Part shown: one piece after another, positions 44,521 through 55,363 of the stretch
How the letters are laid out: the number at the start of each line of letters is the position of its first letter
Position numbering within the stretch: the first letter of the stretch is position 1
Origin: Ceratobasidium sp. AG-K
Taxonomy: Eukaryota > Basidiomycota > Agaricomycetes > Cantharellales > Ceratobasidiaceae
Assembly: GCA_037039685.1 (NCBI GenBank)
Contig: JAWNGF010000012.1
Span: forward strand, 868,001 to 932,000
DNA: 64,000 nt
Direction of reading: 5' to 3'
Position numbers and translations under genes: made by a program
Notes under the pieces: generated by a model
Told to the model about the DNA's origin: nothing
Databases searched by the model: none
The model's input: the letters and a program-made list of their open reading frames with translations, nothing else

Positions 44521-46010
44521 AAAGAAGCAAGGGACACTAACATTCAGTACCAGCAAAATCACTACCTATAACAACACATCCTTGGGAAGACATCAGCTAT
44601 GACTTCATTGTCAAGCTACCCAAATCCGCAGGATGGGACAGTATCCTGGTAGTGGTGGATTGACATAGCAAAATGGCGCATTTCATCCCTTGCAAAGAAG
44701 CAACAACAGCGGAAGGGGTTGCAGATCTCTTTCTGTCAAATGTTTGGAAGCTTCATGGTGTACCCAAGCAAACAACCTCTGACAGAGGAACAACCTTCAA
44801 CAGTCACTTCCTATGCTCCCTATATGAAAAACTCGGAATCAACCCTTCTTTCAGTACAGCATTCCACCCTCAGACTGATGGGCAGTCAGAACAAGTAAAC
44901 CAGTGGCTTGAAGGATTTCTTAGGGCTTTCATCAACTACAGACAGGATAATTGGGCACAATGGCTACCTATTGCGGAATTTTGCTACAAAAATCACATCA
45001 ACAGAACCACAGGCAAGACTCCCTTCAAAATTAACTATGGATTCCACCCTAGATGGAATATAGTGGATGTCAATGTTCAGAACCCTTCAGCTAGAAACCT
45101 ACAAGAGCAAATGGAAGAAGCAAGCAAAGAAGCAACAGCTGTAATGCAATTCCATGAAGAACAGGCAAAAGAACCAAGGGAAAAATATGAACCAGGCAAC
45201 CTTGTTTGGGTTCTAGGAACAAACTTCAAAACAAAGCAACCAATGAAGAAACTTGACAACAAGAAATTAGGTCCCTTCAAGGTTGCAAGGGCAATCTCTT
45301 CCCATGCAGACAAAATTGAACATCCCAAATCCATCAAGAAACATAACATCTTCCATATTGATCAATTATGGAAATACAAGGAGGACAAGGAGTTCAACAG
45401 CAACCAAATGCGACCACCTCCCATAGAAACAGAGGAAGACAAAGAAGTCTATGAAGTCAAGAAGATTGTGGACTGGAAGGAAACAAAGCAAGGACTCAAA
45501 TATGTAATCCAATGGAAGGGATATCCATCAAGCAAAGATACCAAAGAAAGAGTGGAAAAGATTGCCAAACTGCTAACTCATCATGAGAAAGTTCCTCAAA
45601 GAAAACCCTTTGGCACCTGTACCCCCAAATTTCAAACAACAGCCAGTCAAAAGGACCAGGGGGAGAGCAGCAAACCTCAACTCAAACAGCTCTCACTAGC
45701 CTTACATCACTCTAAAGCCACTCTCAGACCAATCCACCACTCCCAAAAAACTTTCCAAACATGCCTGCTGCTCATTGCTCAGTCACCATCAGCAACCTCC
45801 CATGGGCCACAGGTGCAGCCTGCAAAATTGCAAAGTGTCTTGACTTGGGCATGGTCTTATACCACATTCCCCAATGCATGCAGCATGTCAGACAGTGCCA
45901 ATACTACCCAGGGAGCAACATGCTCCATCTGGTGGTGGCAGGGGAATTTGAGTCCGTCGGACACAAGCCGCCCACAAAGCGACAACTCAGGGAGCAGCCA
46001 AGCATCCTAG
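44521..46010 (+). pseudogene. Family-B pol, integrase and chromodomain
   Basis: It contains the integrase core ([39 protein letters not shown]) and the chromodomain (YEVKKIVDWKET...QWKGY, about 45450-45530). TAA near 44538 and TGA near 44662 break it; from 44673 it is open. After the chromodomain the frame stays open to 46010, overlapping B ORF3 (start 45761) in the same -1 relation as in families A and D. Confidence 0.88.
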
Positions 46011-46379
46011 TAGCCAGGGGGTACATGGCATTCTCAGCCCAGGAGGTGATATTGGGCAGCATCAAAAACAGGACAAGTGAGGAATGGGGGGACCATCACA
46101 TTGACGACCCCCATGTATGGCAGTCCAAATGGATCTGGGAGGAAAGGAAGGAAGGGTGCGTCTGTGCAACAAGTGGGAATGGGATGTGGTATGGGATCAG
46201 GATCTAAAGGACTGAATGGAGGACAGGGGCCAATGGGCCAAGGAGATCAAGTACCAGCCACAATGGTGGGACAACAGTCCCAACCTAGACCAATGGGCAG
46301 AAAAGGAAGGATTGCCAACAGAATGGCTGGTGGAGGAAGAGAGGGTTTTGGTCAAGGACCAACCCACATGGGAGGAAGG
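45761..46379 (+). pseudogene. Family-B ORF3, N-terminal and middle part
   Basis: ATG 45761 (MPAAHCSVTISN). It carries the ORF3 core in diverged form: LHLVVAGEFESVGHKPP then ILVARGYMAFSAQEVI, where A and D have CRGC (both Cys lost here). It is cut at 46379 by A3, and the acidic end is at 61960-62105. A stop at 46207 and a frame change near 46215 show decay. Confidence 0.75.
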
Positions 46380-46836
46380 TGTCGTGAGCCAGCTCCCTCC
46401 ATTGGACTCCCCTGTTGTCTTGTCCGCCTGTCATTTACCCTGTGTTGTGTTTCTGTTTCCCTTTTACCGCATTGCCACTTTCTTGTGGTTATTCTGTTAC
46501 ATTGTGTAATGCGGCTGTGCTTTTGAACAAGTCAGGTCTGTTCATACAGCATGACTTGCATGGACACTCCTGGTTGGTAGACTTGCTTGACTCATGTGGC
46601 TGTGCTTTGTATGACTTGGCCACTTCTTGAATATATATAGAGGACCAACAAGCCTGGTAACCCCAGCTTGTTTTGTCTCATCAAAACATCCCTCTGAGTG
46701 ACACTTAGAACCACCCCTACCCTTGAGAGCCTTCAGACACTTAAGTGTGTTGCAGTTCAAGAGGTCCCTTAGGTCTTAGTGCTGTCCACCCTCCCTCACT
46801 GCTTGTCTCATAGCCACCAAGAAGTAGCTTACAACA
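46380..46836 (+). repeat. A3 5' LTR
   Basis: 457 bp, TGTCGTGAGCC to GCTTACAACA. TATATATA is near 46632, primer AGCTTGTTTTGT at 46665-46676 and PBS at 46839-46850. Confidence 0.95.
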
Positions 46837-46859
46837 TTACAAAACAAGCTTAAACAATC

Positions 46860-49306
46860 ATGTCCATTCAGGAGGATGCAGGGTCACACCCCTCAACACC
46901 ATTATCAACAAGGAGAGGACCAAGCAGTGCTGCAAGACCTACGAGTGCCCTCAACAAACAAGAGATTGCACAAGCATGGGCCGGAGGACCAGCAAGGTCT
47001 TGCCCACAAAGCCAAGCTTCTATGCCGGGAACGTTCAACACTGAGAATGTTTCAGTCATTCAGGAAGAACCTACCATTGTTACTAGGGAACCAGGGGATA
47101 TTACCAACAATCCCACACCAGTCAAAATTCGAATCCCAATTTCTAATGCAAGTCCAGGTCCCTCACATCCACTATGGCCTATGGGATCCAGAAGACAGTT
47201 TTTCTGCTCCCAACCTGAAGCTCATGGGGGCGTATCTCTTGTTCCTATCAGACCGCCACCCATGCCACACATTTCCCTTGCTCCTCAAGTGCCCCAGATT
47301 GGGGGAACTATTACCAATGCCAGTCCAGTCCCAATAAGCTCTCAGGCCATGTGTCGTGAGCCTTGCTCTCTCCATTGGACTTGTCTATGCCTCCTCCTTT
47401 CTCGTGACTGTGTATATTTTGCTTTGTCTCTCTTTCCCCGCCGCGTTGCCACCTTCTTGTGGTTATCTTGTTACATTGTGTAATGCGGCTGTGCTTTACA
47501 CGAGTCATGTCTGTTCATACAGCATGACTCATATGGACACTCCTGACTGGCTGTTATGTATGACTTGTGTGGCTGCATCTTGTATGACTTGGTTGCTTTT
47601 CTGAATATATATAGAGGGCCAACAAGCCTGGTAACCCCAGCTTGTTTTGTCTCGTCAAACATCCCCTTTGAGTGACACTTTGAACCACCCCTACCCTCAA
47701 GAGCCTACAGACACTTAAGTGTGTTGCGGTTCAAGAGGTCACTTAGGTCTTAGTGCCGTCCACACTCCATCGCGGCTTGTCTCATAGCCACTAAGAAGAA
47801 GCTTACAACACTGTGACACCAGTTAACCCAGCACCTCCATATGTACCACAAGGGTATTCCCAGCAAACAACAGCAACTGAAGGACAAGGCACCCCTGGGA
47901 TTCCCAGCTCAAGTTCTAGTTCCAGCAGTAGAACCGTGATTAGCAATCTTGACAACCTTGACGATCTTCACCTTGGAAGTCACAACGCACTCTTAAGGAT
48001 TATTGATGGAATGAGAATAACATTTGACAGAAGACTCAACAGTTTAGAACAATCCACTCAAGTGTTGGCTAACAACCAACAAGTTTTCAACGATTCCATC
48101 AACAACCTACAAGGAACCCTCACAGACATCCTTAACACCATGCAAAACAGTGAACACAACAGCTTCTTAGTTGGCCAAGACGTAATCCACCTAAGAAACA
48201 AAGTCACAAACACACAAGGACTAGTGAATAATGTGCAGGAAGATCTTAACACCACAAGACAAGGACAGTTAGCCTGGAATGAAGCAGTCACCCAAGGACT
48301 AGAAGACCTAAGGGGAGACAGAAGGATTACAATTGAACAAATCAACACCATACAAGAGGGCATCAACAACATGCATGAACAGATGGATGAAGCATCCCTA
48401 CATGCTGTATCACCTCCCCACCCAGAAGCAGAATCTACCTGAATTGACAAACTAGAACAAAGGTTGCGTCAACTCACAGAAAATCCCAACAACAGAAGGG
48501 AAACTAGGCGTCCAAAAGTAACTAGACCAGAAGCTTTTGATGGGAAGAAAGGAGAAGGAGCAGAAATGTTCATCACCCAGATGGAAAGCTACTTTGTCAG
48601 GTTGGGCAACCAACACAGCTTGGGACAAGAACAAATTAGAGAGGCATTAGCGAATTTCAAATCAGATAACAGGTCTGCTACACATTGGGCACAAGTGTTA
48701 CTCAGATCTATGAACAACAGAATTCCAGACCAAAACCTAATGTCATGGGAAGCATTCAAAACACACTTCATGGAACAATTTAGCAACCCTAACAAGAAGG
48801 CCAAGGCAGAGGCCAATATCCAAAAAAGCAAGCAGGTCAACTCAGTAACAAATCATGCAACAGAATTCCGCTTTCACATGGTCAATGTGAATTGGGGGGA
48901 CAAAGCCCTTATCAACCAATTCAAGGAAGGACTCAAGCTGGATATCAAAACTGAATTGGCTTGAGTTGAACTTTCCCTTATCAATGAGGATGGAACCGAA
49001 AGACGGCTTAACCTTAATCAATGGATTACTCTTGCAATTTCCATTGATCAGAAACTGCAACAGATCAAGGCCTCTACCAGAAAGAAGACACCTCTATCAT
49101 CCACTAACGGAAAAACCTCCACAAAGCGATTACCAGATGAAGTATACAAAGCAAGGATATTGTCAAACCAATGCCTGAAGTGCGGACAAGAAGGTCACCG
49201 TTCACTCAAATGCTCATCCAAGGAGTGGATAACAACTGAACCCAATGTAAAAGGAAGAGAAGCAAAAATCACAGAGGAATTGGGAAAAGAAGGGGTCTCC
49301 CTCTAA
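46860..49306 (+). pseudogene. A3 gag, split by a solo LTR
   Basis: ATG 46860 (MSIQEDAGS). The Pro-rich N-terminal part runs to 47351, then the LTR, then 47813-49306. Core PEAFDGKKGEGAEMF at about 48528-48570; CCHC knuckle CLKCGQEGHRSLKC near 49171-49212. TGA codons lie at about 48440 and 48962. The frame ends with TAA at 49304-49306, with pol following at once. Confidence 0.88.
47352..47810 (+). mobile_element. Solo LTR, family A, in A3 gag
   Basis: 459 bp, TGTCGTGAGCC to GCTTACAACA. The flanks CCATG and CTGTG differ by two transitions and probably derive from one CCGTG duplication decayed on both sides at CpG; this is inference. Confidence 0.88.
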
Positions 49307-49308
49307 CT

Positions 49309-52300
49309 GTGTGTGGAGAGACCAAAGAACCGGCAGTGGAAACAATGTACTTTAGAGCAACAAATGAATCAACCATTGTCTACACAAACATTGCTGGAAT
49401 CACAGAACCAATCCCTACCCTCATCAATTCAGGAGCATTGAAAAACTTCATGGACATCTCCTGGGCTCACTCCAACAAATTTCCACTCATTGAACTCTCT
49501 ACTCCACTAAGAGTAATTGGCATCCAGGGAAAGGAGCTCTCAAACCAAATACGTTTTAAAGCCAAGCTAAAACTAGACATAGAAGGAAGAACCTTTGAAC
49601 AAGTCTTCTTTGCTATGCCTACCAGTGAAACCAAACTCATCCTAGGTCTAGAATGGTTAGAAGAGGCAAATCCCATTATCGACTGGAAAACAAAGCACAT
49701 ATCATGGCAACCAGAACCCATACAGGCAAGAATGGCCTCAATAGACAACCTACCAGAGGAATTCAAGGAATTTGCTGACGTGTTCAGTGAAGAAAAATTC
49801 AAGAGGATTCCGGATCATTGTCCATATGACTGTGCTATTGACTTCAAGGAAGGGGCTGAACTTCCAAAACCGGCCAGAGCAATCCCACTCTTGCCAGCTG
49901 AATCAATTGCACTAAGGGAATACCTGGATGAGGAAATTGAGGCTGGGAAAATCCGACCTAGCAAATCACCCATTGCTTCACCTTGTTTCTTTGTAAAGAA
50001 GGCTATTGATCCAAAAAAACCAGAAGCAGTACAACAGTTATGGCTTGTCCAAGATCTCAGAGGAGTAAACGCCATTACAAAGGACAACAGATTGCCAATG
50101 CCCTTAATGGAAGATCTTTTGGACATAATCAAGGATGCTAAGATTTTCTCCAAGATTGATCTACAGATAGGATTCAACAACATCAGAATCAGGGAAGGGG
50201 ACAAATGGAAGACAGCCTTCAGAACCAAGGAAGGCCTGTTTGAATACGTTGTCATGCCATTTGGACTAAAAAATGCACCCGCCATATTCCAAAGATACAT
50301 GAACCACATCTTCCACAACCTTATTGATGTATGTGTCATAGTATACATCAACAACATTTTGGTCTTCTCTAAGGACAGAAGTCAACATACTGTGGATGTC
50401 AGGAAGGTGTTGAAGATCTTACTGGATGAAAACCTTTTTGCAAAGCTCCTGAAATGTGAATTCTTTGTCACCAAGCTAACATACACTGGACTTGGAATCA
50501 GTGATTTAGGCATCTCAATGGACAAAGAGAAGATCAAGGCAATAAAGGAATGGAAGCAACCAAAAACAGTCAAACAGGTTCAAGCATTCCTAGGATTTGC
50601 AAACTTCTACCAAAGATTTGTACCAAATTTTAGCCAATTAGCTAAACCCTTGACAACCCTGACAAGAAAGGATAACAAATGGGAGTGGCAAAAGGAGCAA
50701 CAGGAAGCTTTTGATGCCCTGAAAGCAGAAATTAGCAGAGAACCCACACTACGCCATCCTGATCCCAACAAGCCCTATTTCCTGGAAACGGATGCAAGTG
50801 GAGTAGCAATGGGGGCAATTCTATCTCAAAGACAAGACAATGGCTACCTACACCCTACAGCGTTCCTGTCAAAATCCTTCAATGAGGCCCAACTCAACTA
50901 TGACGTCCATGACAAAGAACTTATGGCAATCATAGAATCATTGATGCATTGGAGGTTATACCTTGAGGGAACAAAGGATCCTATAACCATCTACACCAAT
51001 CATAGAAACCTGCAGTTTTGGAAGGAGGCAAGAATGTTCAACCATCGGCACGCAAGATGGCATCAACTACTGGCTTCCTACAACTTTGATATCATATACC
51101 GCCCTGGTATCCTTTCTTCTAAACCAGACCTATTGTCTAGACAATCAGACCACGGGGATATCCCCACACCTGAACAAGTTATGATATCCGCTGAAAGGTT
51201 TAAAGGATTTATGGGGCAGATGGATACAGACATTATAACAACCATCAAGGACGCGCAGGAAACTAATGAAGGACTGGCAAAAATCAAAGAAATCTGCAGA
51301 TCAAGGGATATGTTACCAAAAACCCTGCAACACAGCGTGAAGGATTATGACTTCAAGGAGGGACTAATATGGTTCAAAGGAAAGATCTTTGTCCTGGAAG
51401 ATAAGGAGGCCAGACTGTCCATCATGCGCTTACACCACAACTCCAAAATCGCAGGACATCAAGGACAAGCTAGGACCTTGGAACTGATATCAAGAAGGTA
51501 CTTCTGGCCAGGAATGATGCTGAGTGTAAACAGATACGTGGAATCCTGCAAGACCTGCCAACAAACAAGGGGATCAAAATCAATAGTTCTGATCAAGCCA
51601 CTGGATGTCCCAAAAGGACCCTGGGAAGATATAGCATTTGACTTTGTGGTAAAAGTACCAAAGTCCAAAGGGTTGGATAGCATCATGGTGGTAGTCAATC
51701 AATTCTCAAGAATGGCACATTTCATACCCTGCAAGGAATCTCACACAGATAGCGACCTTGCAAATCTCTTTGTCACAAACGTTTGGAAGTTACACGGTTT
51801 CCCAAAAAGCACCATCTTGGACTGGGGGACTACCTTCAATTCTAGACTAATGAAGGCCATCTACAAGAGAATTGGAACTAGCCCAAGTTTCAGCACTGCC
51901 TACCACCCCCAAACAGATGGGATAATGGAGAGAATCAACCAATGGATGGAAGGCTGGCTACAATCCTTTGTCAACTACCGGCAGGATGATTGGGCAGACT
52001 TGCTACCAATTGCAGAGTTTAGCTATAATCTGCAGAAACACCGGGTGACAGGTAATTCCCTGTTTGCAATAGTCTATGGCAGAGAGCCACTGTGGAACAT
52101 TTTGTCAGAAGAAACAACAGTTCCTGAAGCAAACAAAATTACAGAAAAATGGCGTAGCATCCACAACAAGGCAATCGCATCCATGGAAAGACAAAGGCTG
52201 CTGGAAGAAAGTCCAAAGAACGAGTACCAAGAAGGAGAACTAGTATGGTTACTGGGAAAAAACATCCAAACAAAAAGAACTTCAAGGAAGCTGGATAACA

Positions 52301-53175
52301 AAAAGCACGGACCATTTGTCATTAAACGGAAGATAGGGTCACACGCTTATGAGCTCATTTTGCCAGCAACAATGAGGGTACACCCTGTTTTTCACATCAA
52401 CTGGCTCAGCCCTTACAAAGAAGACATGGAGTTCAGATGAAACCAAGCCCAACCACCACTGATCATAACAGAAGAAGGTGAAGAAGAATATGCAGTAGAA
52501 AAGATCCTGGACTGGAAGGAAACAAAGGATGGACTCTTTTACAGGGTCAGATGGAAGGGTTACAGAGACAAAGAAGACACAGAACAAAGGGCAGAAGATT
52601 TTGGGCACCTGTCAAGGATCATCAAGGACTTTCTACGCCAACACCCCGAGGCTCCAACACCATCTAACTACACCCCAGGAAAGATAAAAGGAAGGAGGGG
52701 CACAATGGGTAGTGACATCTGCAAAACTTGCTTGTTCTCATCCGCCAACTACAACCTTTTTGCTCTAAATCTATTCTGTATCCCACAATGCCTGCCATCA
52801 CCAGGACCACCATCTGCAACAACCTCATCCGCGTCCTCAAAGGACCTGCGTTCCAGACCGCACGCATCCTGGACTCAGGGGCCGCCCTCTACGTCTTCAA
52901 GCGCTCCCAACAAGGCCCCGGGCGCATGCAATTCCGCGTGTTGGACGACGTGCTCCACTCAGCCTCGGGGGAATTCCAATGGGTGGGAAAGAAATGGCCA
53001 ACACGGATGCAACTGCAGCGAAAGGACATATTTGTATGCAGAGGATGCGCCGCCCTCCAAGTCTCCGAGGTCGTGCTGCTGTCCACCCACATGCTTGGGC
53101 TGGTGGAGTGGGGCCAAGAAGGGGCCTACAGCAGCAAATGGGTCCCAGGATACAAAGGGAGGCCTCCATCTTTGA
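49309..53175 (+). pseudogene. A3 pol, long but with mutated catalytic residues
   Basis: Open for 1,043 codons (49309-52440), starting at GTG where A2 has ATG. TGA at 52438-52440 precedes the chromodomain, after which the same frame runs to 53175 through ORF3. Domains are protease, RT (MPFGLKNAP), RNase H (ETDASG, HDKEL), integrase HHCC and core (FDFVVKVPKS, LDWGTTFNS, TDGIMERINQ) and chromodomain (VEKILDWKET...RWKGY). Asn replaces Asp in the protease (LINSGA, 49426-49428), in both RT residues (YINNIL, 50350-50355), and in RNase H (YTNHRN, 50998-51000). Conserved VVD of the integrase is VVN. It cannot work as read. Confidence 0.92.
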
Positions 53176-53552
53176 GGCCCCATTGGAACAACACATGGGA
53201 CGCAAACTTCAAGAAGGACCTGGCAGATTGGAGGATGGAGAGGGGGTGCTACCAAAGGGAGAAGTTTGAGTGGAAGCCATGCTGGTGGCAGGAGAAGGAT
53301 GCAGATGTATTGCAGTGGAAGGAGGTGGAGGGTGACGTGCGCACATGGGACAAGGATTTTGTGGAGGAGCAGAAGAGGGTGTTGGACTGGTCAAAAGCGG
53401 ACTGGACAAAGGAGGAGAGCTGGGAGGAGTGGGAGAAGTTCTTGGACAAACCGGGCAACACTGTGTTCAACCCCATTGACTTGACCATTGAGGAGGATGA
53501 GGGGCTGGAAGAGCACTTGCTCCACAAAAGCAAGGATTGCAAGATCCAGTGA
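52788..53552 (+). CDS. A3 ORF3, accessory gene after pol
   Basis: An intact 254-residue frame from ATG 52788 (MPAITRTTICNN), the same length as in A2. LDSGAALYVFKRSQQ, FQWVGKKWPTRMQLQRKD, FVCRGCAALQVSEVV, KWVPGYKG and a Trp- and Glu-rich C-terminal half ending in an acidic tail are conserved. It stays open although the neighbouring pol is mutated. The pol frame overlaps it to 53175 in a much less conserved Ser/Pro-rich reading. No known domain; function unknown. Confidence 0.87.
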   Translation: MPAITRTTICNNLIRVLKGPAFQTARILDSGAALYVFKRSQQGPGRMQFRVLDDVLHSASGEFQWVGKKWPTRMQLQRKDIFVCRGCAALQVSEVVLLSTHMLGLVEWGQEGAYSSKWVPGYKGRPPSLRPHWNNTWDANFKKDLADWRMERGCYQREKFEWKPCWWQEKDADVLQWKEVEGDVRTWDKDFVEEQKRVLDWSKADWTKEESWEEWEKFLDKPGNTVFNPIDLTIEEDEGLEEHLLHKSKDCKIQ

Positions 53553-53594
53553 AGCCCATCCAGGTCCCCTAGATGGACTCTTAAGGGGGAGTAA

Positions 53595-53729
53595 TGTTGT
53601 GAGCCAGCTCCCTCCATTGGACTCCCCTGTTGTCTCATCCGCCTGTCATTTACCCTGTGTCGTGTTTCCGTTTCCCTTTTACTGCATTGCCACTTTCTTG
53701 TGGTTATTCTGTTACATTGTGTAATGCGG
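53595..53729 (+). repeat. A3 3' LTR, first piece
   Basis: 135 bp from TGTTGTGAGCC to the D insertion point in TAATGCGG. The rest is 61633-61954. The polypurine tract AAGGGGGAG lies just upstream (53583-53591). Confidence 0.92.
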
Positions 53730-54220
53730 TGTTGCAACCTGCTAAGTAGTAGAGTTGACGACTGCTAATCGCCTTGTTGACCGTGAGCAATAAGTCTAAG
53801 TAGACTAAATTGCTAAGGGAAATCGCTAGATTCTAAATAGAAGTCCTAGCTCCAAATCCCAAGTGGCTGCTGAAGTGGCTAAGTAGCCAAGTGCCTCTGA
53901 TCACACACTGCAGGGAGAGTTGACAAGGCAAAGCAAGCTGGGGATGACCATGCTTGCAAGCCAGTATATATATACTCAGAAAGCAAGTGAGTCATAGTAA
54001 ATACATGAGTCACATGCCTGAGTCAAAGTCCAAGTCATAAAGGGGCTGCGCAGGCCAGCCAATAGAAAACAGCATGAGTCATATGACTCATGGTGACACG
54101 TCATCCATACACCTCACTAAACAAGGGAGAGGGCACATCTATACAGAAAGGGCGCGTAAGGCACCAGTACAAGCCACGAGACCGCAGAAGCAGAGAGAGA
54201 GGGCGGGACAGGTCACGACA
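53730..54220 (-). repeat. D 3' LTR
   Basis: 491 bp. It carries five TGAGTCA-type sites. Self-primer complement GCAAAGCAAGCT at 53928-53939. It is longer than the 5' LTR because that copy lacks about 30 bp around GTGGCTAAGTAGC. Confidence 0.93.
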
Positions 54221-54260
54221 TTGCCCCCCCACATAGGGCCAGGTAGTGGAGCGCCTGGGC

Positions 54261-55363
54261 CTATCTGCAGGCAACCCATTCCTTTAGCTCCAGCCAGCCA
54301 ACGCGTTCCGCCAGGTTCTGCATGTCCGATTCAAGGACCTTGTTCATGCGATCCCACTTCTCCTGGTAGAGCCTGTCAAGCTCCTCCTGGTGGCGTTGTT
54401 GGAGGCGCTTGAGCTCTTCTTGCTCGCAGAGTGCCCACTGTTCCGGTCGGTGGTTGAGCCACTTGTTGAGCTGGTCGACTGTCCAGGATCCACACTGGAC
54501 AAGGCAGTAGGCCTCCAGGACGTTGGCGTCACAAGGCATGCAATCAGCTGGCGGGTGGGGCTCGAGGTTGGCAATTGCCTGCCCGACATCAGCAATGAGA
54601 GCCTCAACATTTTCCCGGGCCCTGTCCCAGGTCGCGTTCCACTCCCGTTTGACTTGCTTGGCATCTTCATTGGTAATGGGAGGAGGGGGAGGGACATCAA
54701 CCATCTCATCTTTGTTGGCGCCTTTTGACCAGTTGGTAGTGGAGAGCAGGGATTCCAGTAGGTGTTGTCAGCGACTGGTGGTTCAGGCTTTTTCTGCCCC
54801 TCACAAGGGGCGGGCCAACCACTGGTGAAGTTGTAGGAGCAATCGCTCCACCAGACCCCTTCATTGTCAATGTGTCCTCCATTGGCCAAGGCGGTGTGGG
54901 GGTCGGTTTCGCACTTGAACCACTTGTCACCTTCCCATTTGTAGCCGGTGTCCCTGTTGCAGGCGTTGGCGCTCTTGGTGACCACATCGCAGACGGTGAG
55001 CCCGATACAGCCGCGGCAGAGGTAGTACTTGCTGCGGCCAATGTCGGTCAGGTCTGAAGGCCGGGCGTTGGGGTGGCTAACCCAGAGTAGGGAGCCAAGT
55101 TGGGGGTGGATGAGGGACTTGCGTTCCTTGTCCCACTTGAGGTCTCCTCACTTGGCAAGGGGGATGTAGCCAAGGTGAACCCTGGGCTTGAGGTTGTTGG
55201 CCAGTTTCCTGGCCTCCTTGAGAGACCAGGGCGCTGTGGCCCTGCAGTTGATGGCGAATTCGCCAGGTCCTCCGGCCATGATGGCCTTGCCATAGGCGGC
55301 ACTGAGCCTGTAGGAGGCGAGACGGGCGGCAGTGGCAGCGTTGTTGGAGCGGATGGGGGCCAT
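54261..55363 (-). pseudogene. D ORF3, accessory gene after pol
   Basis: ATG 55363 (MAPIRSNNAATA). The core LHP..GSLLWVSHPNARP is written here with gaps; the segment YYLCRGCIGLTVCDVV aligns with family-A DIYVCRGCAAFQVSEVV. A Cys/Trp-rich stretch follows (KWFKCETDPH, GVWWSDCSYN), then a long charged helix ending in LERVGW-like sequence. TGA at about 55148 and a frameshift near 54710 inactivate it; the restored length would be about 367 residues, longer than in A. Function unknown. Confidence 0.75.
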
